DNA from: Mixophyes australis
Taxonomy: Eukaryota; Chordata; Amphibia; Anura; Limnodynastidae
Length of the DNA: 64,000 nucleotides
NCBI GenBank assembly: GCA_036250195.1
Contig: JAVHZZ010000073.1
Span: 248,001-312,000, forward strand
Reading direction: 5' to 3'
The notes under the pieces were generated by a model. It saw only the letters and a list, made by a program, of their open reading frames with translations. It ran no database searches and had not been told where the DNA came from. Positions 41,531 through 56,500 of the stretch are shown piece after piece. Numbering within the stretch: position 1 is the first letter of the stretch; each line of letters opens with the position of its first letter. The position numbers and the translations under genes are program-made.

Positions 41531-44500
41531 GAGCAGTCCTGAAATATTAGTACTACAATACCTACGTTCACTGTTTCTGCAGTCCAAAAAATAGTAACTG
41601 CAATCTACATTGCTACGTTCACTGTTTGTGCAGTCCAAAAAAATAGGAACTGCAATCTATATTACTACATTCACTGTTTCAGCAGTCCAAAAAATAGGAA
41701 CTGCAATCTATATTACTACTTTCACTGTTGAAACAGTCCAAAAAATAGGAACTGCAATCTATATTACTACGTTCACTGTTTGTGCAGTCCCAAAAAATAG
41801 GAACTGCAATCTATATTACTACGTTCACTGTTTCTGCAGTCCCAAAAAATAGGAACTGCAATCTATATTACTACGTTCACTGTTTAAGCAGTCCAAAAAA
41901 AAAAGAACTGCAATCTATATTACTACGTTCACTGTTTAAGCAGTCCAAAAAAATAGGAACTGCAATCTATATTACTACGTTCACTGTTTCTGCAGTCCCA
42001 AAAAATAGGAACTGCAATCTATATTACTACTTTCACTGTTGAAGCAGTCCAAAAAATAGGAACTGCAATCTATATTACTACTTTCACTGTTTAAGCAGTC
42101 CAAAAAAATAGGAACTGCAATCTATATTACTACGTTCACTGTTTGTGCAGTCCAAAAAAATAGGAACTGCAATCTATATTACTACATTCACTGTTTCAGC
42201 AGTCAAAAAATAGGAACTGCAATCTATATTACTACGTTCACTGTTTCTGCAGTCCCAAAAAATAGGAACTGCAATCTATATTACTACTTTCACTGTTTCT
42301 GCAGTCCCAAAAAATAGGAACTGCAATCTATATTACTACTTTCACTGTTGAAACAGTCCAAAAAATAGGAACTGCAATCTATATTACTACGTTCACTGTT
42401 TCTGCAGTCCCAAAAAATAGGAACTGCAATCTATATTACTACGTTCACTGTTTCTGCAGTCCCAAAAAATAGGAACTGCAATCTATATTACTACGTTCAC
42501 TGTTTAAGCAGTCCAAAAAAAAAAGAACTGCAATCTATATTACTACGTTCACTGTTTAAGCAGTCCAAAAAAATAGGAACTGCAATCTATATTACTACGT
42601 TCACTGTTTCTGCAGTCCCAAAAAATAGGAACTGCAATCTATATTACTACTTTCACTGTTGAAGCAGTCCAAAAAATAGGAACTGCAATCTATATTACTA
42701 CGTTCACTGTTTCTGCAGTCCCAAAAAATAGGAACTGCAATCTATATTACTACGTTCACTGTTTCTGCAGTCCCAAAAAATAGGAACTGCAATCTATATT
42801 ACTACATTCACTGTTTCAGCAGTCCAAAAAATAGGAACTGCAATCTATATTACTACGTTCACTGTTTCTGCAGTCCCAAAAAATAGGAACTGCAATCTAT
42901 ATTACTACTTTCACTGTTTCTGCAGTCCCAAAAAATAGGAACTGCAATCTATATTACTACTTTCACTGTTTCTGCAGTCCCAAAAAATAGGAACTGCAAT
43001 CTATATTACTACTTTCACTGTTGAAACAGTCCAAAAAATAGGAACTGCAATCTATATTACTACGTTCACTGTTTCTGCAGTCCCAAAAAATAGGAACTGC
43101 AATCTATATTACTACGTTCACTGTTTCTGCAGTCCCAAAAAATAGGAACTGCAATCTATATTACTACTTTCACTGTTTCTGCAGTCCCAAAAAATAGGAA
43201 CTGCAATCTATATTACTACGTTCACTGTTTAAGCAGTCCAAAAAAAAAAGAACTGCAATCTATATTACTACGTTCACTGTTTAAGCAGTCCAAAAAAATA
43301 GGAACTGCAATCTATATTACTACGTTCACTGTTTCTGCAGTCCCAAAAAATAGGAACTGCAATCTATATTTCTACTTTCACTGTTGAAGCAGTCCAAAAA
43401 ATAGGAACTGCAATCTATATTACTACATTCACTGTTTCTGCAGTCCCAAAAAATAGGAACTGCAATCTATATTACTACGTTCACTGTTTCTGCAGTCCCA
43501 AAAAATAGGAACTGCAATCTATATTACTACGTTCACTGTTTAAGCAGTCCAAAAAAAAAAGAACTGCAATCTATATTACTACGTTCACTGTTTAAGCAGT
43601 CCAAAAAAAAAGGAACTGCAATCTATATTACTACGTTCACTGTTTCTGCAGTCCCAAAAAATAGGAACTGCAATCTATATTACTACTTTCACTGTTGAAG
43701 CAGTCCAAAAAATAGGAACTGCAATCTATATTACTACGTTCACTGTTTCTGCAGTCCCAAAAAATAGGAACTGCAATCTATATTACTACGTTCACTGTTT
43801 CTGCAGTCCCAAAAAATAGGAACTGCAATCTATATTACTACATTCACTGTTTCAGCAGTCCAAAAAATAGGAACTGCAATCTATATTACTACGTTCACTG
43901 TTTCTGCAGTCCCAAAAAATAGGAACTGCAATCTATATTACTACGTTCACTGCTTGTGCAGTCCAAAAAAATAGGAACTGCAATCTATATTACTACATTC
44001 ACTGTTTCAGCAGTCCAAAAAATAGGAACTGCAATCTATATTACTACGTTCACTGTTTCTGCAGTCCCAAAAAATAGGAACTGCAATCTATATTACTACT
44101 TTCACTGTTTCTGCAGTCCCAAAAAATAGGAACTGCAATCTATATTACTACTTTCACTGTTGAAACAGTCCAAAAAATAGGAACTGCAATCTATATTACT
44201 ACGTTCACTGTTTCTGCAGTCCCAAAAAATAGGAACTGCAATCTATATTACTACGTTCACTGTTTCTGCAGTCCCAAAAAATAGGAACTGCAATCTATAT
44301 TACTACGTTCACTGTTTAAGCAGTCCAAAAAAAAAAGAACTGCAATTTATATTACTACGTTCACTGTTTAAGCAGTCCAAAAAAATAGGAACTGCAATCT
44401 ATATTACTACGTTCACTGTTTCTGCAGTCCCAAAAAATAGGAACTGCAATCTATATTACTACTTTCACTGTTTCTGCAGTCCCAAAAAATAGGAACTGCA

Positions 44501-47500
44501 ATCTATATTACTACGTTCACTGTTTAAGCAGTCCAAAAAAAAAAGAACTGCAATCTATATTACTACGTTCACTGTTTAAGCAGTCCAAAAAAATAGGAAC
44601 TGCAATCTATATTACTACGTTCACTCTTTCTGCAGTCCCAAAAAATAGGAACTGCAATCTATATTTCTACTTTCACTGTTGAAGCAGTCCAAAAAATAGG
44701 AACTGCAATCTATATTACTACATTCACTGTTTCTGCAGTCCCAAAAAATAGGAACTGCAATCTATATTACTACGTTCACTGTTTCTGCAGTCCCAAAAAA
44801 TAGGAACTGCAATCTATATTACTACGTTCACTGTTTAAGCAGTCCAAAAAAAAAAGAACTGCAATCTATATTACTACGTTCACTGTTTAAGCAGTCCAAA
44901 AAAATAGGAACTGCAATCTATATTACTACGTTCACTGTTTCTGCAGTCCCAAAAAATAGGAACTGCAATCTATATTACTACTTTCACTGTTGAAGCAGTC
45001 CAAAAAATAGGAACTGCAATCTATATTACTACGTTCACTGTTTCTGCAGTCCCAAAAAATAGGAACTGCAATCTATATTACTACGTTCACTGTTTCTGCA
45101 GTCCCAAAAAATAGGAACTGCAATCTATATTACTACATTCACTGTTTCAGCAGTCCAAAAAATAGGAACTGCAATCTATATTACTACGTTCACTGTTTCT
45201 GCAGTCCCAAAAAATAGGAACTGCAATCTATATTACTACGTTCACTGCTTGTGCAGTCCAAAAAAATAGGAACTGCAATCTATATTACTACATTCACTGT
45301 TTCAGCAGTCCAAAAAATAGGAACTGCAATCTATATTACTACGTTCACTGTTTCTGCAGTCCCAAAAAATAGGAACTGCAATCTATATTACTACTTTCAC
45401 TGTTTCTGCAGTCCCAAAAAATAGGAACTGCAATCTATATTACTACTTTCACTGTTGAAACAGTCCAAAAAATAGGAACTGCAATCTATATTACTACGTT
45501 CACTGTTTCTGCAGTCCCAAAAAATAGGAACTGCAATCTATATTACTACGTTCTCTGTTTCTGCAGTCCCAAAAAATAGGAACTGCAATCTATATTACTA
45601 CGTTCACTGTTTAAGCAGTCCAAAAAAAAAAGAACTGCAATTTATATTACTACGTTCACTGTTTAAGCAGTCCAAAAAAATAGGAACTGCAATCTATATT
45701 ACTACGTTCACTGTTTCTGCAGTCCCAAAAAATAGGAACTGCAATCTATATTACTACTTTCACTGTTTCTGCAGTCCCAAAAAATAGGAACTGCAATCTA
45801 TATTACTACGTTCACTGTTTAAGCAGTCCAAAAAAAAAAGAACTGCAATCTATATTACTACGTTCACTGTTTAAGCAGTCCAAAAAAATAGGAACTGCAA
45901 TCTATATTACTACGTTCACTCTTTCTGCAGTCCCAAAAAATAGGAACTGCAATCTATATTACTACTTTCACTGTTGAAGCAGTCCAAAAAATAGGAACTG
46001 CAATCTATATTACTACGTTCACTGTTTAAGCAGTCCAAAAAAAAAAGAACTGCAATCTATATTACTACGTTCACTGTTTAAGCAGTCCAAAAAAATAGGA
46101 ACTGCAATCTATATTACTACGTTCACTGTTTCTGCAGTCCCAAAAAATAGGAACTGCAATCTATATTACTACTTTCACTGTTGAAGCAGTCCAAAAAATA
46201 GGAACTGCAATCTATATTACTACGTTCACTGTTTCTGCAGTCCCAAAAAAAAGGGACTGCAATCTATATTACTACGTTCACTGTTTCTGCAGTCCCAAAA
46301 AATAGGAACTGCAATCTATATTACTACTTTCACTGTTGAAGCAGTCCAAAAAATAGGAACTGCAATCTATATTACTACGTTCACTGTTTCTGCAGTCCCA
46401 AAAAATAGGAACTGCAATCTATATTACTACGTTCACTGTTTCTGCAGTCCCAAAAAATAGGAACTGCAATCTATATTACTACATTCACTGTTTCAGCAGT
46501 CCAAAAAATAGGAACTGCAATCTATATTACTACGTTCACTGTTTCTGCAGTCCCAAAAAATAGGAACTGCAATCTATATTACTATGTTCACTGTTTGTGC
46601 AGTCCAAAAAAATAGGAACTGCAATCTATATTACTACATTCACTGTTTCAGCAGTCCAAAAAATAGGAACTGCAATCTATATTACTACGTTCACTGTTTC
46701 TGCAGTCCCAAAAAATAGGAACTGCAATCTATATTACTACGTTCACTGTTTCTGCAGTCCCAAAAAATAGGAACTGCAATCTATATTACTACTTTCACTG
46801 TTGAAACAGTCCAAAAAATAGGAACTGCAATCTATATTACTACGTTCACTGTTTCTGCAGTCCCAAAAAATAGGAACTGCAATCTATATTACTACGTTCA
46901 CTGTTTCTGCAGTCCCAAAAAATAGGAACTGCAATCTATATTACTACGTTCACTGTTTAAGCAGTCCAAAAAAAAAAGAACTGCAATCTATATTACGACG
47001 TTCACTGTTTAAGCAGTCCAAAAAAATAGGAACTGCAATCTATATTACTACGTTCACTGTTTCTGCAGTCCCAAAAAATAGGAACTGCAATCTATATTAC
47101 TACTTTCACTGTTGAAGCAGTCCAAAAAATAGGAACTGCAATCTATATTACTACGTTCACTGTTTCTGCAGTCCCAAAAAATAGGAACTGCAATCTATAT
47201 TACTACGTTCACTGTTTCTGCAGTCCCAAAAAATAGGAACTGCAATCTATATTACTACATTCACTGTTTCAGCAGTCCAAAAAATAGGAACTGCAATCTA
47301 TATTACTACGTTCACTGTTTCTGCAGTCCCAAAAAATAGGAACTGCAATCTATATTACTACGTTCACTGTTTGTGCAGTCCAAAAAAATAGGAACTGCAA
47401 TCTATATTACTACATTCACTGTTTCAGCTGTCCAAAAAATAGGAACTGCAATCTATATTACTACGTTCACTGTTTCTGCAGTCCCAAAAAATAGGAACTG

Positions 47501-50500
47501 CAATCTATATTACTACTTTCACTGTTTCTGCAGTCCCAAAAAATAGGAACTGCAATCTATATTACTACTTTCACTGTTGAAACAGTCCAAAAAATAGGAA
47601 CTGCAATCTATATTACTACGTTCACTGTTTCTGCAGTCCCAAAAAATAGAAACTGCAATCTATATTACTACGTTCACTGTTTCTGCAGTCCCAAAAAATA
47701 GGAACTGCAATCTATATTACTACGTTCACTGTTTAAGCAGTCCAAAAAAAAAAGAACTGCAATCTATATTACTACGTTCACTGTTTAAGCAGTCCAAAAA
47801 AATAGGAACTGCAAACTATATTACTACGTTCACTGTTTCTGCAGTCCCAAAAAATAGGAACTGCAATCTATATTACTACGTTCACTGTTGAAGCAGTCCA
47901 AAAAATAGGAACTGCAATCTATATTACTACGTTCACTGTTTCTGCAGTCCTAAAAAATAGGAACTGCAATCTATATTACTACGTTCACTGTTTCTGCAGT
48001 CCCAAAAAATAGGAACTGCAATCTATATTACTACGTTCACTGTTTAAGCAGTCCAAAAAAAAAAGAACTGCAATCTATATTACTACGTTCACTGTTTAAG
48101 CAGTCCAAAAAAATAGGAACTGCAATCTATATTACTACGTTCACTGTTTCTGCAGTCCCAAAAAATAGGAACTGCAATCTATGTTACTACATTCACTGTT
48201 TCAGCAGTCCAAAAAATAGGAACTGCAATCTATATTACTACGTTCACTGTTTCTGCAGTCCCAAAAAATAGGAACTGCAATCTATATTACTACGTTCACT
48301 GTTTAAGCAGTCCAAAAAAAAAAGAACTGCAATCTATATTACTACGTTCACTGTTTAAGCAGTCCAAAAAAATAGGAACTGCAATCTATATTACTACGTT
48401 CACTGTTTCTGCAGTCCCAAAAAATAGGAACTGCAATCTATATTACTACTTTCACTGTTGAAGCAGTCCAAAAAATAGGAACTGCAATCTATATTACTAC
48501 GTTCACTGTTTCTGAAGTCCCAAAAAATAGGAACTGCAATCTATATTACTACGTTCACTGTTTCTGCAGTCCCAAAAAATAGGAACTGCAATCTATATTA
48601 CTACGTTCACTGTTTCTGCAGTCCCAAAAAATAGGAACTGCAATCTATATTTCTTCTTTCACTGTTTCTGCAGTCCCAAAAAATAGGAACTGCAATCTAT
48701 ATTACTACGTTCACTGTTTAAGCAGTCCAAAAAAAAAAGAACTGCAATCTATATTACTACGTTCACTGTTTAAGCAGTCCAAAAAAAAAAGAACTGCAAT
48801 CTATATTATTACGTTCACTGTTTAAGCAGTCCAAAAAAATAGGAACTGCAATCTATATTACTACGTTCACTGTTTCTGCAGTCCCAAAAAATAGGAACTG
48901 CAATCTATATTACTACTTTCACTGTTGAAGCAGTCCAAAAAATAGGAACTGCAATCTATATTACTACGTTCACTGTTTCTGCAGTCCCAAAAAATAGGAA
49001 CTGCAATCTATATTACTACTTTCACTGTTTCTGCAGTACCAAAAAATAGGAACTGCAATCTATATTACTACGTTCACTGTTTAAGCAGTCCAAAAAAAAA
49101 AAGAACTGCAATCTATATTACTACGTTCACTGTTTAAGCAGTCCAAAAAAATAGGAACTGCAATCTATATTACTACGTTCACTGTTTCTGCAGTCCCAAA
49201 AAATAGGAACTGCAATCTATATTACTACTTTCACTGTTGAAGCAGTCCAAAAAATAGGAACTGCAATCTATATTACTACGTTCACTGTTTCTGCAGTCCC
49301 AAAAAATAGGAACTGCAATCTATATTACTACGTTCACTGTTTCTGCAGTCCCAAAAAATAGGAACTGCAATCTATATTACTACGTTCACTGTTTCTGCAG
49401 TCCCAAAAAATAGGAACTGCAATCTATATTACTACGTTCACTGTTTAAGCAGTCCAAAAAAAAAAGAACTGCAATCTATATTACTACGTTCACTGTTTAA
49501 GCAGTCCAAAAAAATAGGAACTGCAATCTATATTACTACGTTCACTGTTTCTGCAGTCCCAAAAAATAGGAACTGCAATCTATATTACTACTTTCACTGT
49601 TTCTGCAGTACCAAAAAATAGGAACTGCAATCTATATTACTACGTTCACTGTTTCTGCAGTCCCAAAAAATAGGAACTGCAATCTATATTACTACGTTCA
49701 CTGTTTAAGCAGTCCAAAAAAAAAAGAACTGCAATCTATATTACTACGTTCACTGTTTAAACAGTCCAAAAAAATAGGAACTGCAATCTATATTACTACG
49801 TTCACTGTTTCTGCAGTCCCAAAAAATAGGAACTGCAATCTATATTACTACTTTCACTGTTGAAGCAGTCCAAAAAATAGGAACTGTAATCTATATTACT
49901 ACGTTCACTGTTTCTGCAGTCCCAAAAAATAGGAACTGCAATCTATATTACTACGTTCACTGTTTCTGCAGTCCCAAAAAATAGGAACTGCAATCTATAT
50001 TACTACGTTCACTGTTTAAGCAGTCCAAAAAAAAAAGAACTGCAATCTATATTACTACGTTCACTGTTTAAGCAGTCCAAAAAAATAGGAACTGCAATCT
50101 ATATTACTACGTTCACTGTTTCTGCAGTCCCAAAAAATAGGAACTGCAATCTATATTACTACTTTCACTGTTTCTGCAGTCCCAAAAAATAGGAACTGCA
50201 ATCTATATTACTACGTTCACTGTTTCTGCAGTCCCAAAAAATAGGAACTGCAATCTATATTACTACGTTCACTGTTTCTGCAGTCCCAAAAAATAGGAAC
50301 TGCAATCTATATTACTACGTTCACTGTTTAAGCAGTCCAAAAAAAAAAGAACTGCAATCTATATTACTACGTTCACTGTTTAAGCAGTCCAAAAAAATAG
50401 GAACTGCAATCTATATTACTACGTTCACTGTTTCTGCAGTCCCAAAAAATAGGAACTGCAATCTATATTACTACTTTCACTGTTTCTGCAGTCCCAAAAA

Positions 50501-53500
50501 ATAGGAACTGCAATCTATATTACTACGTTCACTGTTTAAGCAGTCCAAAAAAAAAAGAACTGCAATCTATATTACTACGTTCACTGTTTAAGCAGTCCAA
50601 AAAAATAGGAACTGCAATCTATATTACTACGTTCACTGTTTCTGCAGTCCCAAAAAATAGGAACTGCAATCTATATTACTACTTTCACTGTTGAAGCAGT
50701 CCAAAAAATAGGAACTGCAATCTATATTACTACGTTCACTGTTTCTGCAGTCCCAAAAAATAGGAACTGCAATCTATATTACTACGTTCACTGTTTCTGC
50801 AGTCCCAAAAAATAGGAACTGCAATCTATATTACTACGTTCACTGTTTAAGCAGTCCAAAAAAAAAAGAACTGCAATCTATATTACTACGTTCACTGTTT
50901 AAACAGTCCAAAAAAATAGGAACTGCAATCTATATTACTACGTTCACTGTTTCTGCAGTCCCAAAAAATAGGAACTGCAATCTATATTACTACTTTCACT
51001 GTTGAAGCAGTCCAAAAAATAGGAACTGTAATCTATATTACTACGTTCACTGTTTCTGCAGTCTTAAAAAATAGGAACTGCAATCTATATTACTACGTTC
51101 ACTGTTTCTGCAGTCCCAAAAAATAGGAACTGCAATCTATATTACTACGTTCACTGTTTAAGCAGTCCAAAAAAAAAAGAACTGCAATCTATATTACTAC
51201 GTTCACTGTTTCTGCAGTCCCAAAAAATAGGAACTGCAATCTATATTACTACTTTCACTGTTGAAGCAGTCCAAAAAATAGGAACTGCAATCTATATTAC
51301 TACGTTCACTGTTTCTGCAGTCCCAAAAAATAGGAACTGCAATCTATATTACTACGTTCACTGTTTCTGCAGTCCCAAAAAATAGGAACTGCAATCTATA
51401 TTACTACTTTCACTGTTTCTGCAGTCCCAAAAAATAGGAACTGCAATCTATATTACTACGTTCACTGTTTCTGCAGTCCCAAAAAATAGGAACTGCAATC
51501 TATATTACTACATTCACTGTTTCAGCAGTCCAAAAAATAGGAACTGCAATCTATATTACTACGTTCACTGTTTCTGCAGTCCCAAAAAATAGGAACTGCA
51601 ATCTATATTACTACGTTCACTGTTTCTGCAGTCCCAAAAAATAGGAACTGCAATCTATATTACTACGTTCACTGTTTCTGCAGTCCCAAAAAATAGGAAC
51701 TGCAATCTATATTACTACATTCACTGTTTCAGCAGTCCAAAAAATAGGAACTGCAATCTATATTAATACATTCACTGTTTCAGCAGTCCAAAAAATAGGA
51801 ACTGCAATCTATATTACTACGTTCACTGTTTCTGCAGTCCCAAAAAATAGGAACTGCAATCTATATTACTACTTTCACTGTTTCTGCAGTCCCAAAAAAT
51901 AGGAACTGCAATCTATATTACTACTTTCACTGTTGAAACAGTCCAAAAAATAGGAACTGCAATCTATATTACTACGTTCACTGTTTCTGCAGTCCCAAAA
52001 AATAGGAACTGCAATCTATATTACTACGTTCACTGTTTCTGCAGTCCCAAAAAATAGGAACTGCAATCTATATTACTACGTTCACTGTTTAAGCAGTCCA
52101 AAAAAAAAAGAACTGCAATCTATATTACTACGTTCACTGTTTAAGCAGTCCAAAAAAATAGGAACTGCAATCTATATTACTACGTTCACTGTTTCTGCAG
52201 TCCCAAAAAATAGGAACTGCAATCTATATTACTACTTTCACTGTTTCTGCAGTCCCAAAAAATAGGAACTGCAATCTATATTACTACGTTCACTGTTTAA
52301 GCAGTCCAAAAAAAAAAGAACTGCAATCTATATTACTACGTTCACTGTTTAAGCAGTCCAAAAAAATAGGAACTGCAATCTATATTACTACGTTCACTGT
52401 TTCTGCAGTCCCAAAAAATAGGAACTGCAATCTATATTACTACTTTCACTGTTGAAGCAGTCCAAAAAATAGGAACTGCAATCTATATTACTACGTTCAC
52501 TGTTTCTGCAGTCCCAAAAAATAGGAACTGCAATCTATATTACTACGTTCACTGTTTCTGCAGTCCCAAAAAATAGGAACTGCAATCTATATTACTACGT
52601 TCACTGTTTGTGCAGTCCAAAAAAATAGGAACTGCAATCTATATTACTACATTCACTGTTTCAGCAGTCCAAAAAATAGGAACTGCAATCTATATTACTA
52701 CGTTCACTGTTTCTGCAGTCCCAAAAAATAGGAACTGCAATCTATATTACTACTTTCACTGTTGAAGCAGTCCAAAAAATAGGAACTGCAATCTATATTA
52801 CTACGTTCACTGTTTCTGCAGTCCCAAAAAATAGGAACTGCAATATATATTACTACGTTCACTGTTTCTGCAGTCCCAAAAAATAGGAACTGCAATCTAT
52901 ATTACTACATTCACTGTTTCAGCAGTCCAAAAAATAGGAACTGCAATCTATATTACTACGTTCACTGTTTCTGCAGTCCCAAAAAATAGGAACTGCAATC
53001 TATATTACTACGTTCACTGTTTGTGCAGTCCAAAAAAATAGGAACTGCAATCTATATTACTACATTCACTGTTTCAGCAGTCCAAAAAATAGGAACTGCA
53101 ATCTATATTACTACGTTCACTGTTTCTGCAGTCCCAAAAAATAGGAACTGCAATCTATATTACTACTTTCACTGTTTCTGCAGTCCCAAAAAATAGGAAC
53201 TGCAATCTATATTACTACTTTCACTGTTGAAACAGTCCAAAAAATAGGAACTGCAATCTATATTACTACGTTCACTGTTTCTGCAGTCCCAAAAAATAGG
53301 AACTGCAATCTATATTACTACGTTCACTGTTTCTGCAGTCCCAAAAAATAGGAACTGCAATCTATATTACTACGTTCACTGTTTAAGCAGTCCAAAAAAA
53401 AAAAGAACTGCAATCTATATTACTACGTTCACTGTTTAAGCAGTCCAAAAAAATAGGAACTGCAATCTATATTACTACGTTCACTGTTTCTGCAGTCCCA

Positions 53501-56500
53501 AAAAATAGGAACTGCAATCTATATTACTACTTTCACTGTTTCTGCAGTCCCAAAAAATAGGAACTGCAATCTATATTACTACGTTCACTGTTTAAGCAGT
53601 CCAAAAAAAAAAGAACTGCAATCTATATTACTACGTTCACTGTTTAAGCAGTCCAAAAAAATAGGAACTGCAATCTATATTACTACGTTCACTGTTTCTG
53701 CAGTCCCAAAAAATAGGAACTGCAATCTATATTACTACTTTCACTGTTGAAGCAGTCCAAAAAATAGGAACTGCAATCTATATTACTACGTTCACTGTTT
53801 CTGCAGTCCCAAAAAATAGGAACTGCAATCTATATTACTACGTTCACTGTTTCTGCAGTCCCAAAAAATAGGAACTGCAATCTATATTACTACGTTCACT
53901 GTTTAAGCAGTCCAAAAAAAAAAGAACTGCAATCTATATTACTACGTTCACTGTTTAAACAGTCCAAAAAAATAGGAACTGCAATCTATATTACTACGTT
54001 CACTGTTTCTGCAGTCCCAAAAAATAGGAACTGCAATCTATATTACTACTTTCACTGTTGAAGCAGTCCAAAAAATAGGAACTGCAATCTATATTACTAC
54101 GTTCACTGTTTCTGCAGTCCCAAAAAATAGGAACTGCAATCTATATTACTACGTTCACTGTTTCTGCAGTCCCAAAAAATAGGAACTGCAATCTATATTA
54201 CTACGTTCACTGTTTAAGCAGTCCAAAAAAAAAAGAACTGCAATCTATATTACTACGTTCACTGTTTAAGCAGTCCAAAAAAATAGGAACTGCAATCTAT
54301 ATTACTACGTTCACTGTTTCTGCAGTCCCAAAAAATAGGAACTGCAATCTATATTACTACTTTCACTGTTTCTGCAGTCCCAAAAAATAGGAACTGCAAT
54401 CTATATTACTACGTTCACTGTTTCTGCAGTCCCAAAAAATAGGAACTGCAATCTATATTACTACGTTCACTGTTTGTGCAGTCCAAAAAAATAGGAACTG
54501 CAATCTATATTACTACATTCACTGTTTCAGCAGTCCAAAAAATAGGAACTGCAATCTATATTACTACGTTCACTGTTTCTGCAGTCCCAAAAAATAGGAA
54601 CTGCAATCTATATTACTACTTTCACTGTTGAAGCAGTCCAAAAAATAGGAACTGCAATCTATATTACTACGTTCACTGTTTCTGCAGTCCCAAAAAATAG
54701 GAACTGCAATATATATTACTACGTTCACTGTTTCTGCAGTCCCAAAAAATAGGAACTGCAATCTATATTACTACATTCACTGTTTCAGCAGTCCAAAAAA
54801 TAGGAACTGCAATCTATATTACTACGTTCACTGTTTCTGCAGTCCCAAAAAATAGGAACTGCAATCTATATTACTACGTTCACTGTTTGTGCAGTCCAAA
54901 AAAATAGGAACTGCAATCTATATTACTACATTCACTGTTTCAGCAGTCCAAAAAATAGGAACTGCAATCTATATTACTACGTTCACTGTTTCTGCAGTCC
55001 CAAAAAATAGGAACTGCAATCTATATTACTACTTTCACTGTTTCTGCAGTCCCAAAAAATAGGAACTGCAATCTATATTACTACTTTCACTGTTGAAACA
55101 GTCCAAAAAATAGGAACTGCAATCTATATTACTACGTTCACTGTTTCTGCAGTCCCAAAAAATAGGAACTGCAATCTATATTACTACGTTCACTGTTTCT
55201 GCAGTCCCAAAAAATAGGAACTGCAATCTATATTACTACGTTCACTGTTTAAGCAGTCCAAAAAAAAAAAGAACTGCAATCTATATTACTACGTTCACTG
55301 TTTAAGCAGTCCAAAAAAATAGGAACTGCAATCTATATTACTACGTTCACTGTTTCTGCAGTCCCAAAAAATAGGAACTGCAATCTATATTACTACTTTC
55401 ACTGTTTCTGCAGTCCCAAAAAATAGGAACTGCAATCTATATTACTACGTTCACTGTTTAAGCAGTCCAAAAAAAAAAGAACTGCAATCTATATTACTAC
55501 GTTCACTGTTTAAGCAGTCCAAAAAAATAGGAACTGCAATCTATATTACTACGTTCACTGTTTCTGCAGTCCCAAAAAATAGGAACTGCAATCTATATTA
55601 CTACTTTCACTGTTGAAGCAGTCCAAAAAATAGGAACTGCAATCTATATTACTACGTTCACTGTTTCTGCAGTCCCAAAAAATAGGAACTGCAATCTATA
55701 TTACTACGTTCACTGTTTCTGCAGTCCCAAAAAATAGGAACTGCAATCTATATTACTACGTTCACTGTTTAAGCAGTCCAAAAAAAAAAGAACTGCAATC
55801 TATATTACTACGTTCACTGTTTAAACAGTCCAAAAAAATAGGAACTGCAATCTATATTACTACGTTCACTGTTTCTGCAGTCCCAAAAAATAGGAACTGC
55901 AATCTATATTACTACTTTCACTGTTGAAGCAGTCCAAAAAATAGGAACTGCAATCTATATTACTACGTTCACTGTTTCTGCAGTCCCAAAAAATAGGAAC
56001 TGCAATCTATATTACTACGTTCACTGTTTCTGCAGTCCCAAAAAATAGGAACTGCAATCTATATTACTACGTTCACTGTTTAAGCAGTCCAAAAAAAAAA
56101 GAACTGCAATCTATATTACTACGTTCACTGTTTAAGCAGTCCAAAAAAATAGGAACTGCAATCTATATTACTACGTTCACTGTTTCTGCAGTCCCAAAAA
56201 ATAGGAACTGCAATCTATATTACTACTTTCACTGTTTCTGCAGTCCCAAAAAATAGGAACTGCAATCTATATTACTACGTTCACTGTTTCTGCAGTCCCA
56301 AAAAATAGGAACTGCAATCTATATTACTACATTCACTGTTTCAGCAGTCCAAAAAATAGGAACTGCAATCTATATTACTACGTTCACTGTTTCTGCAGTC
56401 CCAAAAAATAGGAACTGCAATCTATATTACTACGTTCACTGTTTCTGCAGTCCCAAAAAATAGGAACTGCAATCTATATTACTACGTTCACTGTTTCTGC

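Noticed and set aside
41610..42042. Open frames inside the satellite array (also at 52704-52895, 54570-54761 and 57531-57815)
   Set aside because: They arise from the repeat unit read in rotating frames. The peptides are low-complexity repeats and identical ones recur with the 1866-bp block.
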